In this document: in pieces, positions 1 through 7,008 of the stretch
Layout: each line of letters starts with the position of its first letter
How positions within the stretch are numbered: the first letter of the stretch is position 1
Source: Coriobacteriia bacterium
Lineage (GTDB): Bacteria; Actinomycetota; Coriobacteriia; Coriobacteriales; Eggerthellaceae
DNA length: 33,554 bases
Assembly (NCBI GenBank): GCA_030540225.1
Contig: JAUNWQ010000012.1
Coordinates: 1 to 33,554, forward strand
Direction of reading: 5' to 3'
Notes under the pieces: generated by a model
The model's input: only the letters and a program-made list of their open reading frames with translations
Databases searched by the model: none
What the model was told of the DNA's origin: nothing
Translations under genes and position numbers: made by a program

Positions 1-54
1 AGCAGGGGACTCTTAATCCCAAGGTCCGGGGTTCGAGTCCCCGACGGTCCACCA
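1..54 (+). tRNA. tRNA-Lys (anticodon CTT), 3' part
   Basis: The window opens inside a tRNA. Visible are the anticodon arm with a seven-base loop CTCTTAA at 10-16 (anticodon CTT at 12-14), a five-base variable loop, a T arm (stem CGGGG 27-31 with CCCCG 39-43, loop TTCGAGT), the 3' acceptor strand at 44-50, discriminator A51 and an encoded CCA at 52-54. The 5' acceptor strand and D arm lie upstream of the window. A CTT anticodon reads the AAG lysine codon. Confidence 0.93.
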
Positions 55-65
55 TCTCGAAATCA

Positions 66-88
66 AGCCCCAGCAATGGGGCTTTTTC
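66..88 (+). terminator. Rho-independent terminator of the tRNA
   Basis: A six-pair stem AGCCCC (66-71) / GGGGCT (78-83) with a six-base loop is followed directly by a T-rich tail. It lies 12 bases after the tRNA CCA end, as expected for a tRNA transcript terminator. Confidence 0.85.
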
Positions 89-173
89 TTTGCCGTGATG
101 TCGCGGCTCTCAAAGGAAACGTGGGTTGCGGCGGGCGGAGCGATCGGGACTTTCTTCCGTCTCCCTCTTCTTC

Positions 174-277
174 CGCAGGCCCCTTGCCGTCTCCTTCTCT
201 CCCGTATCCCCTTTCTTCTCTCACAGGCGATTTGCCGCCCTTCTTTCTCTCGCAGGCTGCTTGCCCTCTTTCCCTCG
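174..277. repeat. Degenerate pyrimidine-rich repeat
   Basis: Three imperfect copies of a unit of the form CRCAGGCNNNTTGCC followed by a CT-rich tail start at 174, 222 and 251, inside a strongly pyrimidine-biased stretch (about 150-298). Spacing is irregular (48 and 29 bases). Open frames cross it but none has a ribosome binding site or credible protein sequence, so it is treated as non-coding. Confidence 0.5.
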
Positions 278-298
278 CTATTCCTCTCTTCCCGGGAG

Positions 299-474
299 CG
301 TGTACAAAAATGACGATAAGTTGCGAAGAAACTGTGTGCGACTACCCAAATAGTATGAAAACGTGGAATTACCCGATTCGAATCTCGCTTACATGCGACA
401 AATTCGGGACAGGCTAGCTGAATTTCTCGTTAACTTCACCATTTCTTCACAACTTATCGTCGATTTTGTACACG
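299..474. repeat. 176-bp element with 38-bp inverted termini (element A)
   Basis: The arms at 299-336 and 437-474 are inverted copies of each other, 33 of 38 positions matching by eye. The outer end reads CGTGTACAAAA and is followed by GACGATAAGTTG after two mismatched bases. The 100-bp core is clearly more AT-rich than its surroundings and encodes nothing convincing. No target-site duplication is obvious. A second element at 25370-25519 has closely related termini, which makes this a repeat family rather than a chance hairpin. It could be a MITE-like element, an invertible segment or a large regulatory dyad; the sequence alone does not decide. Confidence 0.75.
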
Positions 475-786
475 ACCTTGCTTGGGGCCTTTTCGCGCGT
501 CGCCGTGTATAAGGAATCGAGCGAAATGGGGGACTGAGGGGCGGCACGAGAATGGACTGGAACTCGCCGGGCGGCAAGAAGACGCATGCAGCTGTGCGGC
601 CCGCGCTTGTCGGGCACACGCGGCATGCGCTCGCGCCCCGAGACCCGCACTTGCTCGCGCCCCTTCCTGCCTTTCCGCGTGCCTGGGACTCGCCGAGCAA
701 TCTTGCCTTTGCTATATCGCTCATTCCCGCAAGCACAGAAACCAGGTACCATGAAATCCGTACGCGCACGCAAGAAGGAGGAGCCC
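475..786. other. Intergenic region and leader of fbp
   Basis: This stretch between element A and fbp is GC-rich with no supported gene. It holds a possible extended -10 (TG-C-TATATC, 710-718) and another TATAAG at 508-513, neither with a good -35 box. The fbp reading frame stays open back to 586, but upstream starts lack a ribosome binding site. Confidence 0.5.
710..718 (+). promoter_or_regulatory. Possible extended -10 promoter for fbp
   Basis: TG-C-TATATC forms an extended -10 about 70 bases before the fbp start. No matching -35 is seen at 17 bases spacing. The same TG-C-TA arrangement occurs before mscL, which gives mild support. Confidence 0.3.
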
Positions 787-2751
787 ATGGACGCCGGTGA
801 AAAGCGCTATCTCGAATTGCTTTCCCGATCGTTTCCCACCATCGCTGAGGCATCTGCCGAGGTCATCAACTTGTCGGCAATCTTGAATCTTCCCAAATCG
901 ACGGAATTCTTCGCCTCCGACATCCATGGCGAGTTCGAAGCCTTCTCGCATATCCTACGCAACGGCTCTGGTTCGATCCGCCTGAAGGTCGACGACGTGT
1001 TCGGCGATACGCTCTCCGACGCCGAGAAGCGTGCGCTCGCCACGCTCATCTACTACCCGCGCGAGAAGGCGAAGCTTGCGCTATCGCAGGTGGAAGACGA
1101 GTACGCATGGTACGCCGTCACGGTGCCGCGCCTCGTCGCGGTCTGCAAGCGCGCCGCTCGCAAGTACACGCACTCCAAAATCCGCCGCGCCGTGCCAAGC
1201 GAGTTCGCCTACATCGTCGAGGAGCTTTTGACCGAGGATCGCCACGGTGTCGACAAGGAAGCCTACTACAGCGCCATCATCGATGCAGCGGTGCGCACGG
1301 GCCGCGGCATCGCGCTCATCGAAGCGCTCTCGACCATGATCCAGCGCCTCGCGGTAGACCAGCTGCACATCATCGGCGACATTTACGACCGCGGCCCCGC
1401 ACCGCACACCATCATGGACACGCTTATGGCGTACCATTCTGTGGACATCCAGTGGGGCAATCATGACATCGTGTGGATGGGCGCCTCGCTTGGCCAGCGC
1501 GGTTGCATCGCGCACGTGGTGCGCAACTGCGCGCGCTACGGCAACCTCTCCATCCTGGAAGACGCCTACGGCATCAACATTCTGCCGCTTGCCACGTTCG
1601 CGCTCGACGCCTACGCCGATGACCCGTGCGTTGGGTTCGCGCTCAAGGGAAATCCAGACCTTCCCCCCTCCGAGCTCGAGATGAACGTGAAGATCCAAAA
1701 GGCGATGGCGATTATCCAATTCAAGGTGGAAGGCCAGCTCATCGATGAGAACCCGGCTTTCGGCCTCGATGACCGCAAGCTTTTGGACAAGATCGACTAC
1801 GCTCGCGGCACGGTGATGCTCGACGGCACCGAGTACGAGCTCACCGACAAAGTGTTCCCGACCATCGACCCGGAGAACCCCTACGCCCTCACGCCCGCCG
1901 AGCGCGACGTGATGGAGCGCCTCGTCGCTGCGTTCACCGGATGCGAGAAGCTCCGCCGCCACATGCAGTTCTTCCTGGAAGCGGGAAGCCTCTACAAGGT
2001 GCACAACGGCAACCTGCTCTTCCACGCCTGCGTGCCGCTCAACGCCGACGGCTCTCTCAAGGAAGTCGACGTCTACGGCAAAACATACAAGGGCCGCGCG
2101 CTCTACGACGTGATGGAGCGCCACGTGCGCGCTGCGTTTTTTAGCCGTGACGAGGAAGAACGCCGTCGCGGGCGCGACATGCTGTGGTATCTGTGGCTCG
2201 GGCAGGGCAGCCCGCTGTTCGCGAAAAGCAAGATGGCCACCTTCGAGCTCTACCTCATCGCCGACAAGGCTGCGCGCAAGGAAGTGAAGAACCCCTTCTA
2301 CACCCTGATCGACGACGAGGCCGTGGTCGCGAACATCTTCCGCGATTTCGGGCTCGACCCGGAAACGTCCCATATCATCTGCGGGCATGTTCCCGTGAAG
2401 GTGAAAGATGGTGAAGATCCCGTGAAATGCGGCGGCAAGGTCATCATGATCGATGGCGGTTTCTCGAAGGCATATCAGCCGACCACGGGAATCGCCGGCT
2501 ATACGCTCATCTCGAACTCCTACGGGTTCATTCTGGCGGCCCACGAGCCTTTGGAACCGGCTCAGGCCGCGATAGAAAAGGAAATCGACATCCACTCGTC
2601 CCGACATATGGTGGAGCAGGTGAAGAAGCGCACGCTCATGGGGGACACCGACGAGGGGCTGCAGATGAAACGCGAGATCGCAGATCTTGAGCGTCTGCTC
2701 AAGGCGTATCGCACGGGAGAGATACCAAGACAAGAGCAAAAAGGTGAATGA
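787..2751 (+). CDS. fbp: Fructose-1,6-bisphosphatase class III
   Basis: Hydrolyses fructose 1,6-bisphosphate to fructose 6-phosphate in gluconeogenesis, in the cytosol. The 654-residue product has the size of the Bacillus-type class III enzyme (about 650-670 aa) and shows metallophosphatase signatures in order: SDIHGEF (D45, H47), GDIYDRGP (metal-bridging aspartate) and WGNHD. The ATG at 787 is chosen because AAGGAGGA lies just upstream; the open frame extends to 586 without another good site. The cysteine desulfurase starts 7 bases after the stop, so the two genes are likely co-transcribed. With the lactate dehydrogenase at 4668-5642 this fits an anaerobe that grows partly on non-sugar carbon. 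The family call is firm; the regulation is not visible. Confidence 0.95.
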   Translation: MDAGEKRYLELLSRSFPTIAEASAEVINLSAILNLPKSTEFFASDIHGEFEAFSHILRNGSGSIRLKVDDVFGDTLSDAEKRALATLIYYPREKAKLALSQVEDEYAWYAVTVPRLVAVCKRAARKYTHSKIRRAVPSEFAYIVEELLTEDRHGVDKEAYYSAIIDAAVRTGRGIALIEALSTMIQRLAVDQLHIIGDIYDRGPAPHTIMDTLMAYHSVDIQWGNHDIVWMGASLGQRGCIAHVVRNCARYGNLSILEDAYGINILPLATFALDAYADDPCVGFALKGNPDLPPSELEMNVKIQKAMAIIQFKVEGQLIDENPAFGLDDRKLLDKIDYARGTVMLDGTEYELTDKVFPTIDPENPYALTPAERDVMERLVAAFTGCEKLRRHMQFFLEAGSLYKVHNGNLLFHACVPLNADGSLKEVDVYGKTYKGRALYDVMERHVRAAFFSRDEEERRRGRDMLWYLWLGQGSPLFAKSKMATFELYLIADKAARKEVKNPFYTLIDDEAVVANIFRDFGLDPETSHIICGHVPVKVKDGEDPVKCGGKVIMIDGGFSKAYQPTTGIAGYTLISNSYGFILAAHEPLEPAQAAIEKEIDIHSSRHMVEQVKKRTLMGDTDEGLQMKREIADLERLLKAYRTGEIPRQEQKGE

Positions 2752-2758
2752 AACCGCT

Positions 2759-3946
2759 ATGAGCCATATAACTGAAAGTTACCTCGACAACGCGGCTACC
2801 ACGCCTACGCGTCCCGAGGCCATCGAGCGCATGAACGAGGTGATGCGCGACGCGTGGGGGAACCCCTCGTCAGTCCATGCCGTGGGAATGCGCGCGAAGG
2901 AAGTTCTCGAGGAGAGCCGTGCTACCGTTGCAGGCGCACTCGGTGTCGATCCTGGCGAGGTGTATTTCACTTCGGGGGCTACCGAATCGAACAACCTTGC
3001 CGTCCGAGGTGTGTGCTCGGCGCGACGCGACAACCCTGCCAAGATCATCACCTCGACGCTTGAGCATGCGTCGGTCACGCGAAGTGTGCGCGGCATGCGC
3101 CGCGAAATGGATTGGCCGGTCACCTATATCGATGCGGTTGATGGCATGCTTGACCTGGTGCAACTGCGCGATGCACTCATGGAAGGCCCTACGGCGCTCA
3201 TCACTATCATGAACGTGCAGAACGAAGTGGGCTACATCTTCCCCTCGGCGGAGATCGGCCGCATGCGGGACGAGCTTGCCCCCGACGCGCTCTATCACGT
3301 CGATGCCACTCAGGCGTTCGGCAAGCTCTCCCCGAAACCGCGCGAGTGGCACGCCGATTTGGCATCCGTCGCCTCGCACAAGATCGGCGGGCCGCGCGGT
3401 ATCGGCGCGTTGTACGTGCGCGACGGCGTGGAGATGCACACGAACGCATTCGGCGGCGGACAGGAGCGCGGGCTTCGCTCGGGCACGGAGCCGGTATTCC
3501 TTGCTGCGGGTTTCGCGCGTGCCGTCGACTTGGCGCAGGCCGAGCATGAGGAAACGCTCGCGCATGTGCGCGCACTGAACGCACAGATTCGCGCCGAGCT
3601 CGCGCGCCTTGTTCCCAGCGCCATTGTGAACTCGCCCGAGGACGCGTCCCCCTTCATTGTGAGCGTGAGCGTGCCCGGGCTGCGCAACGCGAAGTCGGTC
3701 GCGTACCTCAGCGACCGCGGCGTCTACGTGTCGCGCGCATCGGCGTGCGAGTCGAACCACGAGCACGTGGCGGCCGGTACCTGGCGCAAGAAGCATCCGC
3801 TCTCGCTCCAGGCGGCGGGCATCCCGCTTTCGCAGGGCAACACGACGCTGCGCGTGAGCTTCTCGGGTGCGACGACGGCGGACGATGTCGCGCGCTTTGT
3901 GGCAACGCTTGCGGAATGCAATGCAGAGCTCGGGAGCCGCAAATAG
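2759..3946 (+). CDS. Cysteine desulfurase, NifS/IscS family
   Basis: A pyridoxal-phosphate enzyme that takes sulfur from cysteine, giving alanine and an enzyme persulfide for Fe-S clusters, tRNA thiolation or cofactors. The 395-aa product has the aminotransferase class V layout: YLDNAATT at the N-terminus, TSGATESNN (about 71-79), H103, the PLP-contacting D182, the Schiff-base lysine K208 in SHKIGGPRG, and the sulfur-carrying C330 in RASACES. The start ATG at 2759 follows AAGGTG about 12 bases upstream; an in-frame GTG at 2744 is a weaker alternative. It sits 7 bases after fbp with no scaffold (IscU/SufU) or repressor gene beside it, so its sulfur acceptor cannot be told from context. A terminator-like hairpin follows. 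Confidence 0.92.
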   Translation: MSHITESYLDNAATTPTRPEAIERMNEVMRDAWGNPSSVHAVGMRAKEVLEESRATVAGALGVDPGEVYFTSGATESNNLAVRGVCSARRDNPAKIITSTLEHASVTRSVRGMRREMDWPVTYIDAVDGMLDLVQLRDALMEGPTALITIMNVQNEVGYIFPSAEIGRMRDELAPDALYHVDATQAFGKLSPKPREWHADLASVASHKIGGPRGIGALYVRDGVEMHTNAFGGGQERGLRSGTEPVFLAAGFARAVDLAQAEHEETLAHVRALNAQIRAELARLVPSAIVNSPEDASPFIVSVSVPGLRNAKSVAYLSDRGVYVSRASACESNHEHVAAGTWRKKHPLSLQAAGIPLSQGNTTLRVSFSGATTADDVARFVATLAECNAELGSRK

Positions 3947-3981
3947 CAATTGACGGAGAAGCGCCTGGCGCAGGACTGCCT

Positions 3982-4014
3982 GCCGCACCTGGGGCAGGGC
4001 ATGCGGCGATTTTT
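3982..4014 (+). terminator. Possible terminator after the cysteine desulfurase gene
   Basis: A six-pair stem GCCGCA (3982-3987) / TGCGGC (4002-4007) is followed by GA and five T residues. The tail overlaps the extended -10 of mscL. Confidence 0.45.
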
Positions 4015-4022
4015 GCTATAGT
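4014..4022 (+). promoter_or_regulatory. Extended -10 promoter of mscL
   Basis: TG-C-TATAGT is a good extended -10, about 49 bases before the mscL ATG. No convincing -35 is present at the normal spacing, which is tolerated for extended -10 promoters. Confidence 0.45.
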
Positions 4023-4070
4023 ATCTCGCTGTAAGTTCGCGCGCTTTCTTTTCAATTGATTGGGGAGGAC

Positions 4071-4508
4071 ATGAAGAAGTTCCTAGGGGAATTCAAAGAC
4101 TTCATCAACCGCGGCAACGTGATGGACCTGGCTGTCGCCGTCATCATCGGCGGCGCGTTCACGGCTATTGTGACGGCGCTCACCACCAACATCATCAACC
4201 CGTTCATCTCATTTATCGCAGGTGGTACTCCGGGCGAGATCTCAGGGCTGGTGGTGCCGGGCACCGAGATCGACTTCGGCGCCTTCATCTCGGCGGTCAT
4301 CAACTTCCTCATCGTGGCGTTCATCGTGTTTTTGCTGGTGAAGGCTGTCAACAAGGCGCAGGAGGCTGCCGATAAGCTCGCGGGCAAGGAAAAGGAAGAA
4401 GAAAAGAAGCCGCCCGTGTGCCCCTTCTGCCTGGAGGAAGTGAAGGAGGGCGCGACGCGCTGTCCGCACTGCACCGGCGCCTTCGACGAGCCCGCGAAAG
4501 GCAAATAG
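4071..4508 (+). CDS. mscL: Large-conductance mechanosensitive channel with C-terminal zinc ribbon
   Basis: Forms a membrane pore that opens under tension and releases solutes on osmotic downshock. The 145-aa product starts with the typical MKKFLGEFKDFINRGNVMDLAV amphipathic helix and first membrane segment (about 15-45), has a short periplasmic loop, and a second membrane segment (about 70-93). Where most family members end in a short charged helix, this one adds a CPxC...CPxC module (C117, C120, C131, C134) resembling a rubredoxin-like zinc ribbon. The ATG at 4071 has GGGGAGGA directly upstream; upstream in-frame codons do not match the family start. The gene is monocistronic, between its own promoter-like element and a strong terminator. 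The zinc-ribbon role (metal or redox gating, assembly) is unknown. Confidence 0.93.
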   Translation: MKKFLGEFKDFINRGNVMDLAVAVIIGGAFTAIVTALTTNIINPFISFIAGGTPGEISGLVVPGTEIDFGAFISAVINFLIVAFIVFLLVKAVNKAQEAADKLAGKEKEEEKKPPVCPFCLEEVKEGATRCPHCTGAFDEPAKGK

Positions 4509-4545
4509 CCTGATAGCGCGCCCGTAATCGAGGCGACTGTCACCA

Positions 4546-4594
4546 AAAACGCGGCCGCATCTTCAAAAGAGAAGGTGCGGCCGCGTTCGTTTTG
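4546..4594. terminator. Bidirectional terminator between mscL and ldh
   Basis: A 17-pair GC-rich stem (AACGCGGCCGCATCTTC, 4548-4564, with 4571-4587, one mismatch) has a T-rich tail on the plus strand and an A-run (4545-4549) that becomes a T tail on the minus strand. It therefore serves both convergent genes. Confidence 0.88.
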
Positions 4595-4663
4595 CAAGCG
4601 TGCTCAACTTGGCGCGTCTTACGAGTGCCCCCCCTGTGCGCTCGTCGCGTTCGTTTTGCAAGC
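4582..4663. repeat. 18-bp direct repeat pair
   Basis: CGCGTTCGTTTTGCAAGC occurs at 4582-4599 and again, identical, at 4646-4663. The first copy includes the downstream strand and tail of the terminator, so the second looks like a partial duplication of the terminator end next to the ldh stop codon. Confidence 0.7.
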
Positions 4664-4667
4664 CAGT

Positions 4668-5642
4668 CTACAGGTCAAGCTGCTCGATGACGCCTTTGAG
4701 CATGTCGGCGGATTCGCGCAGGCGCACTTGCTCATCTTCGGAGAAGGGTGCGGGAACCTTGTACTCGATGCCTGCGGCACCAACGACGGCGGGCATCGAA
4801 AGCGCGATGTCGGAAATGCCGTACTCGCCTTCCATCAGGTTCGATACGGGAAGAATCGGCTTCTCGTCGCGCACGATCGCCTCGCAGATGCGCTTCACGG
4901 ACATGGCGATGCCAAAGTAGGTGGCGTGCTTCTTCTCGATGATCTCATACGCCGAATTCTTCACGTCGGCCTCGATTTTCGCCATGGTTTCGACGCTGTG
5001 CTCGCGCCCGCGCAGGCGGCTGAACACGTCGATTGGGATGCCCGAGACGTTTGCCAGGCTCCAGATGGCGATTTCGGAATCCCCGTGCTCGCCGACGATA
5101 CGCGCGTGGACGTTGCGCGGGTCGACGCCGAGGTGCTCGCCGAGTACATACTTAAAGCGCGCGGTGTCGAGCACGGTGCCCGACCCGATAACGCGGTTTG
5201 CGGGAAGCCCCGAAAGCTTGAGCGCGACGTAGGTGAGGATATCGACCGGGTTCGACACGACGAGCAGGATGCCGTCGAAACCGCTTTGCGTGATTTGCGG
5301 CACGATTGATTTGAAAATGCTGACGTTCTTGCTGACGAGATCAAGGCGCGTTTCACCTGGCTTTTGGTTCGCGCCCGCCGTGATAATCACGACGCCGGCG
5401 TCGGCGATGTCGGCGTAATCGCCCGCGTAGATGTTCGCCGGCGATGCGAGCGGCATGCCATGCGCGATGTCGAGCGCCTCGCCCTCGGCGCGGTCGTGGT
5501 CAACATCGATCAGCACCATTTCGGAGAACAACCCGCTTTGCATCAGCGCAAATGCGGATGCGGATCCCACGAACCCGCATCCCACGATGCCAACTTTGCG
5601 GAAATTTGCAGGCCGCGTGCCTGCCTCGGTGCCGTTTGCCAT
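4668..5642 (-). CDS. ldh: L-lactate dehydrogenase
   Basis: Interconverts pyruvate and L-lactate with NAD(H) in the cytosol. The 324-aa product has the Rossmann motif GCGFVGS (21-27), acidic D46 after the second strand (NAD preference), the mobile loop NQKPGETR with Q93 and R99, and the catalytic H186 in GEHGDSE. Gln rather than Arg at the loop specificity position favours lactate over malate dehydrogenase. The ATG at 5642 has AAGGAG seven bases upstream, and an in-frame extension further up lacks a site. It faces mscL across a shared terminator. On the minus strand a CACAAT box (5676-5681) preceded by TG is a possible extended -10. Confidence 0.93.
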   Translation of the reverse strand: MANGTEAGTRPANFRKVGIVGCGFVGSASAFALMQSGLFSEMVLIDVDHDRAEGEALDIAHGMPLASPANIYAGDYADIADAGVVIITAGANQKPGETRLDLVSKNVSIFKSIVPQITQSGFDGILLVVSNPVDILTYVALKLSGLPANRVIGSGTVLDTARFKYVLGEHLGVDPRNVHARIVGEHGDSEIAIWSLANVSGIPIDVFSRLRGREHSVETMAKIEADVKNSAYEIIEKKHATYFGIAMSVKRICEAIVRDEKPILPVSNLMEGEYGISDIALSMPAVVGAAGIEYKVPAPFSEDEQVRLRESADMLKGVIEQLDL

Positions 5643-5725
5643 GAGCTTTTCTCCTTCGTCGAATGTCGTTTCGCTATTGTGCCACAAAACGGCCGTCGGC
5701 CCAGGGCAGCGCGGCGGTAATTCAT

Positions 5726-6136
5726 CTAGAGCTCTACGGGAACCCATTCCTCATGGTTGCAAATCCAAGCCTGCGGTTCCTCCACGCTGAAGAACGTGAG
5801 CGTGGGGTCGTTCGGCCCGTCGTAGGTCTCGCCAAGCCCGCTCAAATGCGCGAAGCCGGCGTAGCGGATGTCGTCGTTGACCTTGTCATCGAGTCCCGCG
5901 CGTCCGCGGAGGATAAGCCAACCGTGTCCCGGCCACCATGCCGTCGCCTCGAACTTCGGGTTCGCGACGAGTTCGTCCCACACGTCTTTGGTCGTCGCGG
6001 TGCAAAACCAGATCTTGCCGTCCTGCTCGGCGGCGAAACTGAAGGGGCGCACGTGCGGCTGATCGTTTACGCTCGTGGCGAGATACCACGCGGGCACGGC
6101 GCTTAAGTACTGCAGAATCTTCTCGTTTCCGGTCAT
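5726..6136 (-). CDS. Pyridoxamine 5'-phosphate oxidase-like flavin-binding protein
   Basis: A 136-aa single-domain protein of the split-barrel FMN-binding fold. Visible features are an N-terminal helix, the AVPAWYLATSVNDQPHVRPFSF strand pair that opens this family, GKIWFCTATTKDVWDEL (flavin phosphate region) and a GWLILRGRAGL strand. Small members like this are not classical PdxH; many bind FMN or F420 and reduce diverse substrates, and the real substrate cannot be named here. The ATG at 6136 has AAAGGA at good spacing. It lies between ecfT and ldh on the same strand. Its neighbour is a riboflavin importer, which is suggestive for a flavoprotein but does not prove a link. Confidence 0.82.
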   Translation of the reverse strand: MTGNEKILQYLSAVPAWYLATSVNDQPHVRPFSFAAEQDGKIWFCTATTKDVWDELVANPKFEATAWWPGHGWLILRGRAGLDDKVNDDIRYAGFAHLSGLGETYDGPNDPTLTFFSVEEPQAWICNHEEWVPVEL

Positions 6137-6207
6137 GGGGATTCCTTTCCAAAACGGTAGGGTACGAAATAATTTGCGGGGAGGGGTACGAATCCGCCCC
6201 GACAGCC

Positions 6208-7008
6208 TTACAGCAGGATGTTCACCGCGATCACGCAAGCCAGAAGGACGGCGACGAGCGCGCAGGCAACGCCGTCGCGAGGGGCGAAGCTGAGCGGATG
6301 AAGCCTCGTGCGCCCCTCCTTGCCGTGGTAGCAGCGCGCGTCCATGGCCGCTGAAAGCGTCTCGGCGTGGCGGAAAACGCTGGTGAACAAGGGGGTCATG
6401 AGCGACGAGAGCATCTGCACGCCACGTACGGGGCTGGTCTTGAGCCCCGCGCCGCGAGCAAGCTGTGCTTCGCGAATGCTCGAGAACTCGGTTGCGAACT
6501 GCGGCATGAAGCGCAGGGCGATGCCCATGATCATGCCGATCTCGTGTGCCGGCACGCCGAAGCGCGCGAAGGGGGAGAGCAGCCGCTCAAAGGCCTCCGT
6601 CAAGTCGAGCGTCATCGTGGTGAGCGTGACGAGGCTCATTCCCGCCATCATGAGCACGAGCCGGCAGGCGATGAGCAAGCAGGTGAGCACGCCCTGTTCG
6701 CTTATGCGGATGAACGCCCATTCGAAATAGACGGGCCCTCCCTGCACGACGAACAGGTTCATGATCGATGCAATCACAACGATGAACATGAGCGGCGCGA
6801 GCGAGCGCAAAGCCTTCCTTGCGGGAATGCGGGCGAGGGCGTAGGCTCCCATCACGAACAGCGCCACGGGAATAAGCGCGAAGAACGAGTGCGCGTTCAG
6901 GGTGATCACGATGAACGCGCACCCGAGCAAAAGCTTCGCGCGCGCGTCGAGCTTGTGAACGGGGCTTGTGCCAGGCACATAGCTTCCGAAAGAAAATCCG
7001 CGCATCAT
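6208..7008 (-). CDS. ecfT: ECF transporter transmembrane component EcfT
   Basis: The membrane scaffold that couples the two ATPases to the substrate-binding S component in energy-coupling factor importers. The 266-aa product has several hydrophobic segments (about 27-60, 68-90, 103-128, and one at the C-terminus) and the two coupling-helix motifs: ARG in EAQLARGAGL and the second motif in AMDARCYHGKEGRTR. The Cys in the second motif is a family-tolerated variant. The ATG overlaps the stop of the ATPase gene by four bases (ATGA, 7005-7008), which indicates translational coupling. It is the last gene of the FMN-riboswitch operon ribU-ecfA1A2-ecfT. Confidence 0.94.
   Translation of the reverse strand: MMRGFSFGSYVPGTSPVHKLDARAKLLLGCAFIVITLNAHSFFALIPVALFVMGAYALARIPARKALRSLAPLMFIVVIASIMNLFVVQGGPVYFEWAFIRISEQGVLTCLLIACRLVLMMAGMSLVTLTTMTLDLTEAFERLLSPFARFGVPAHEIGMIMGIALRFMPQFATEFSSIREAQLARGAGLKTSPVRGVQMLSSLMTPLFTSVFRHAETLSAAMDARCYHGKEGRTRLHPLSFAPRDGVACALVAVLLACVIAVNILL

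Noticed and set aside
1081..2739. Long antisense open frame opposite fbp
   Set aside because: It has no ribosome binding site, a His/Arg/Val-rich translation and lies wholly opposite a well-identified gene; high GC keeps antisense frames open.
6208..7008. Cys in place of Gly in the second EcfT coupling motif
   Set aside because: ARCYHGxEGRTR-type sequences are known to me in other EcfT proteins, so it is not treated as an anomaly.
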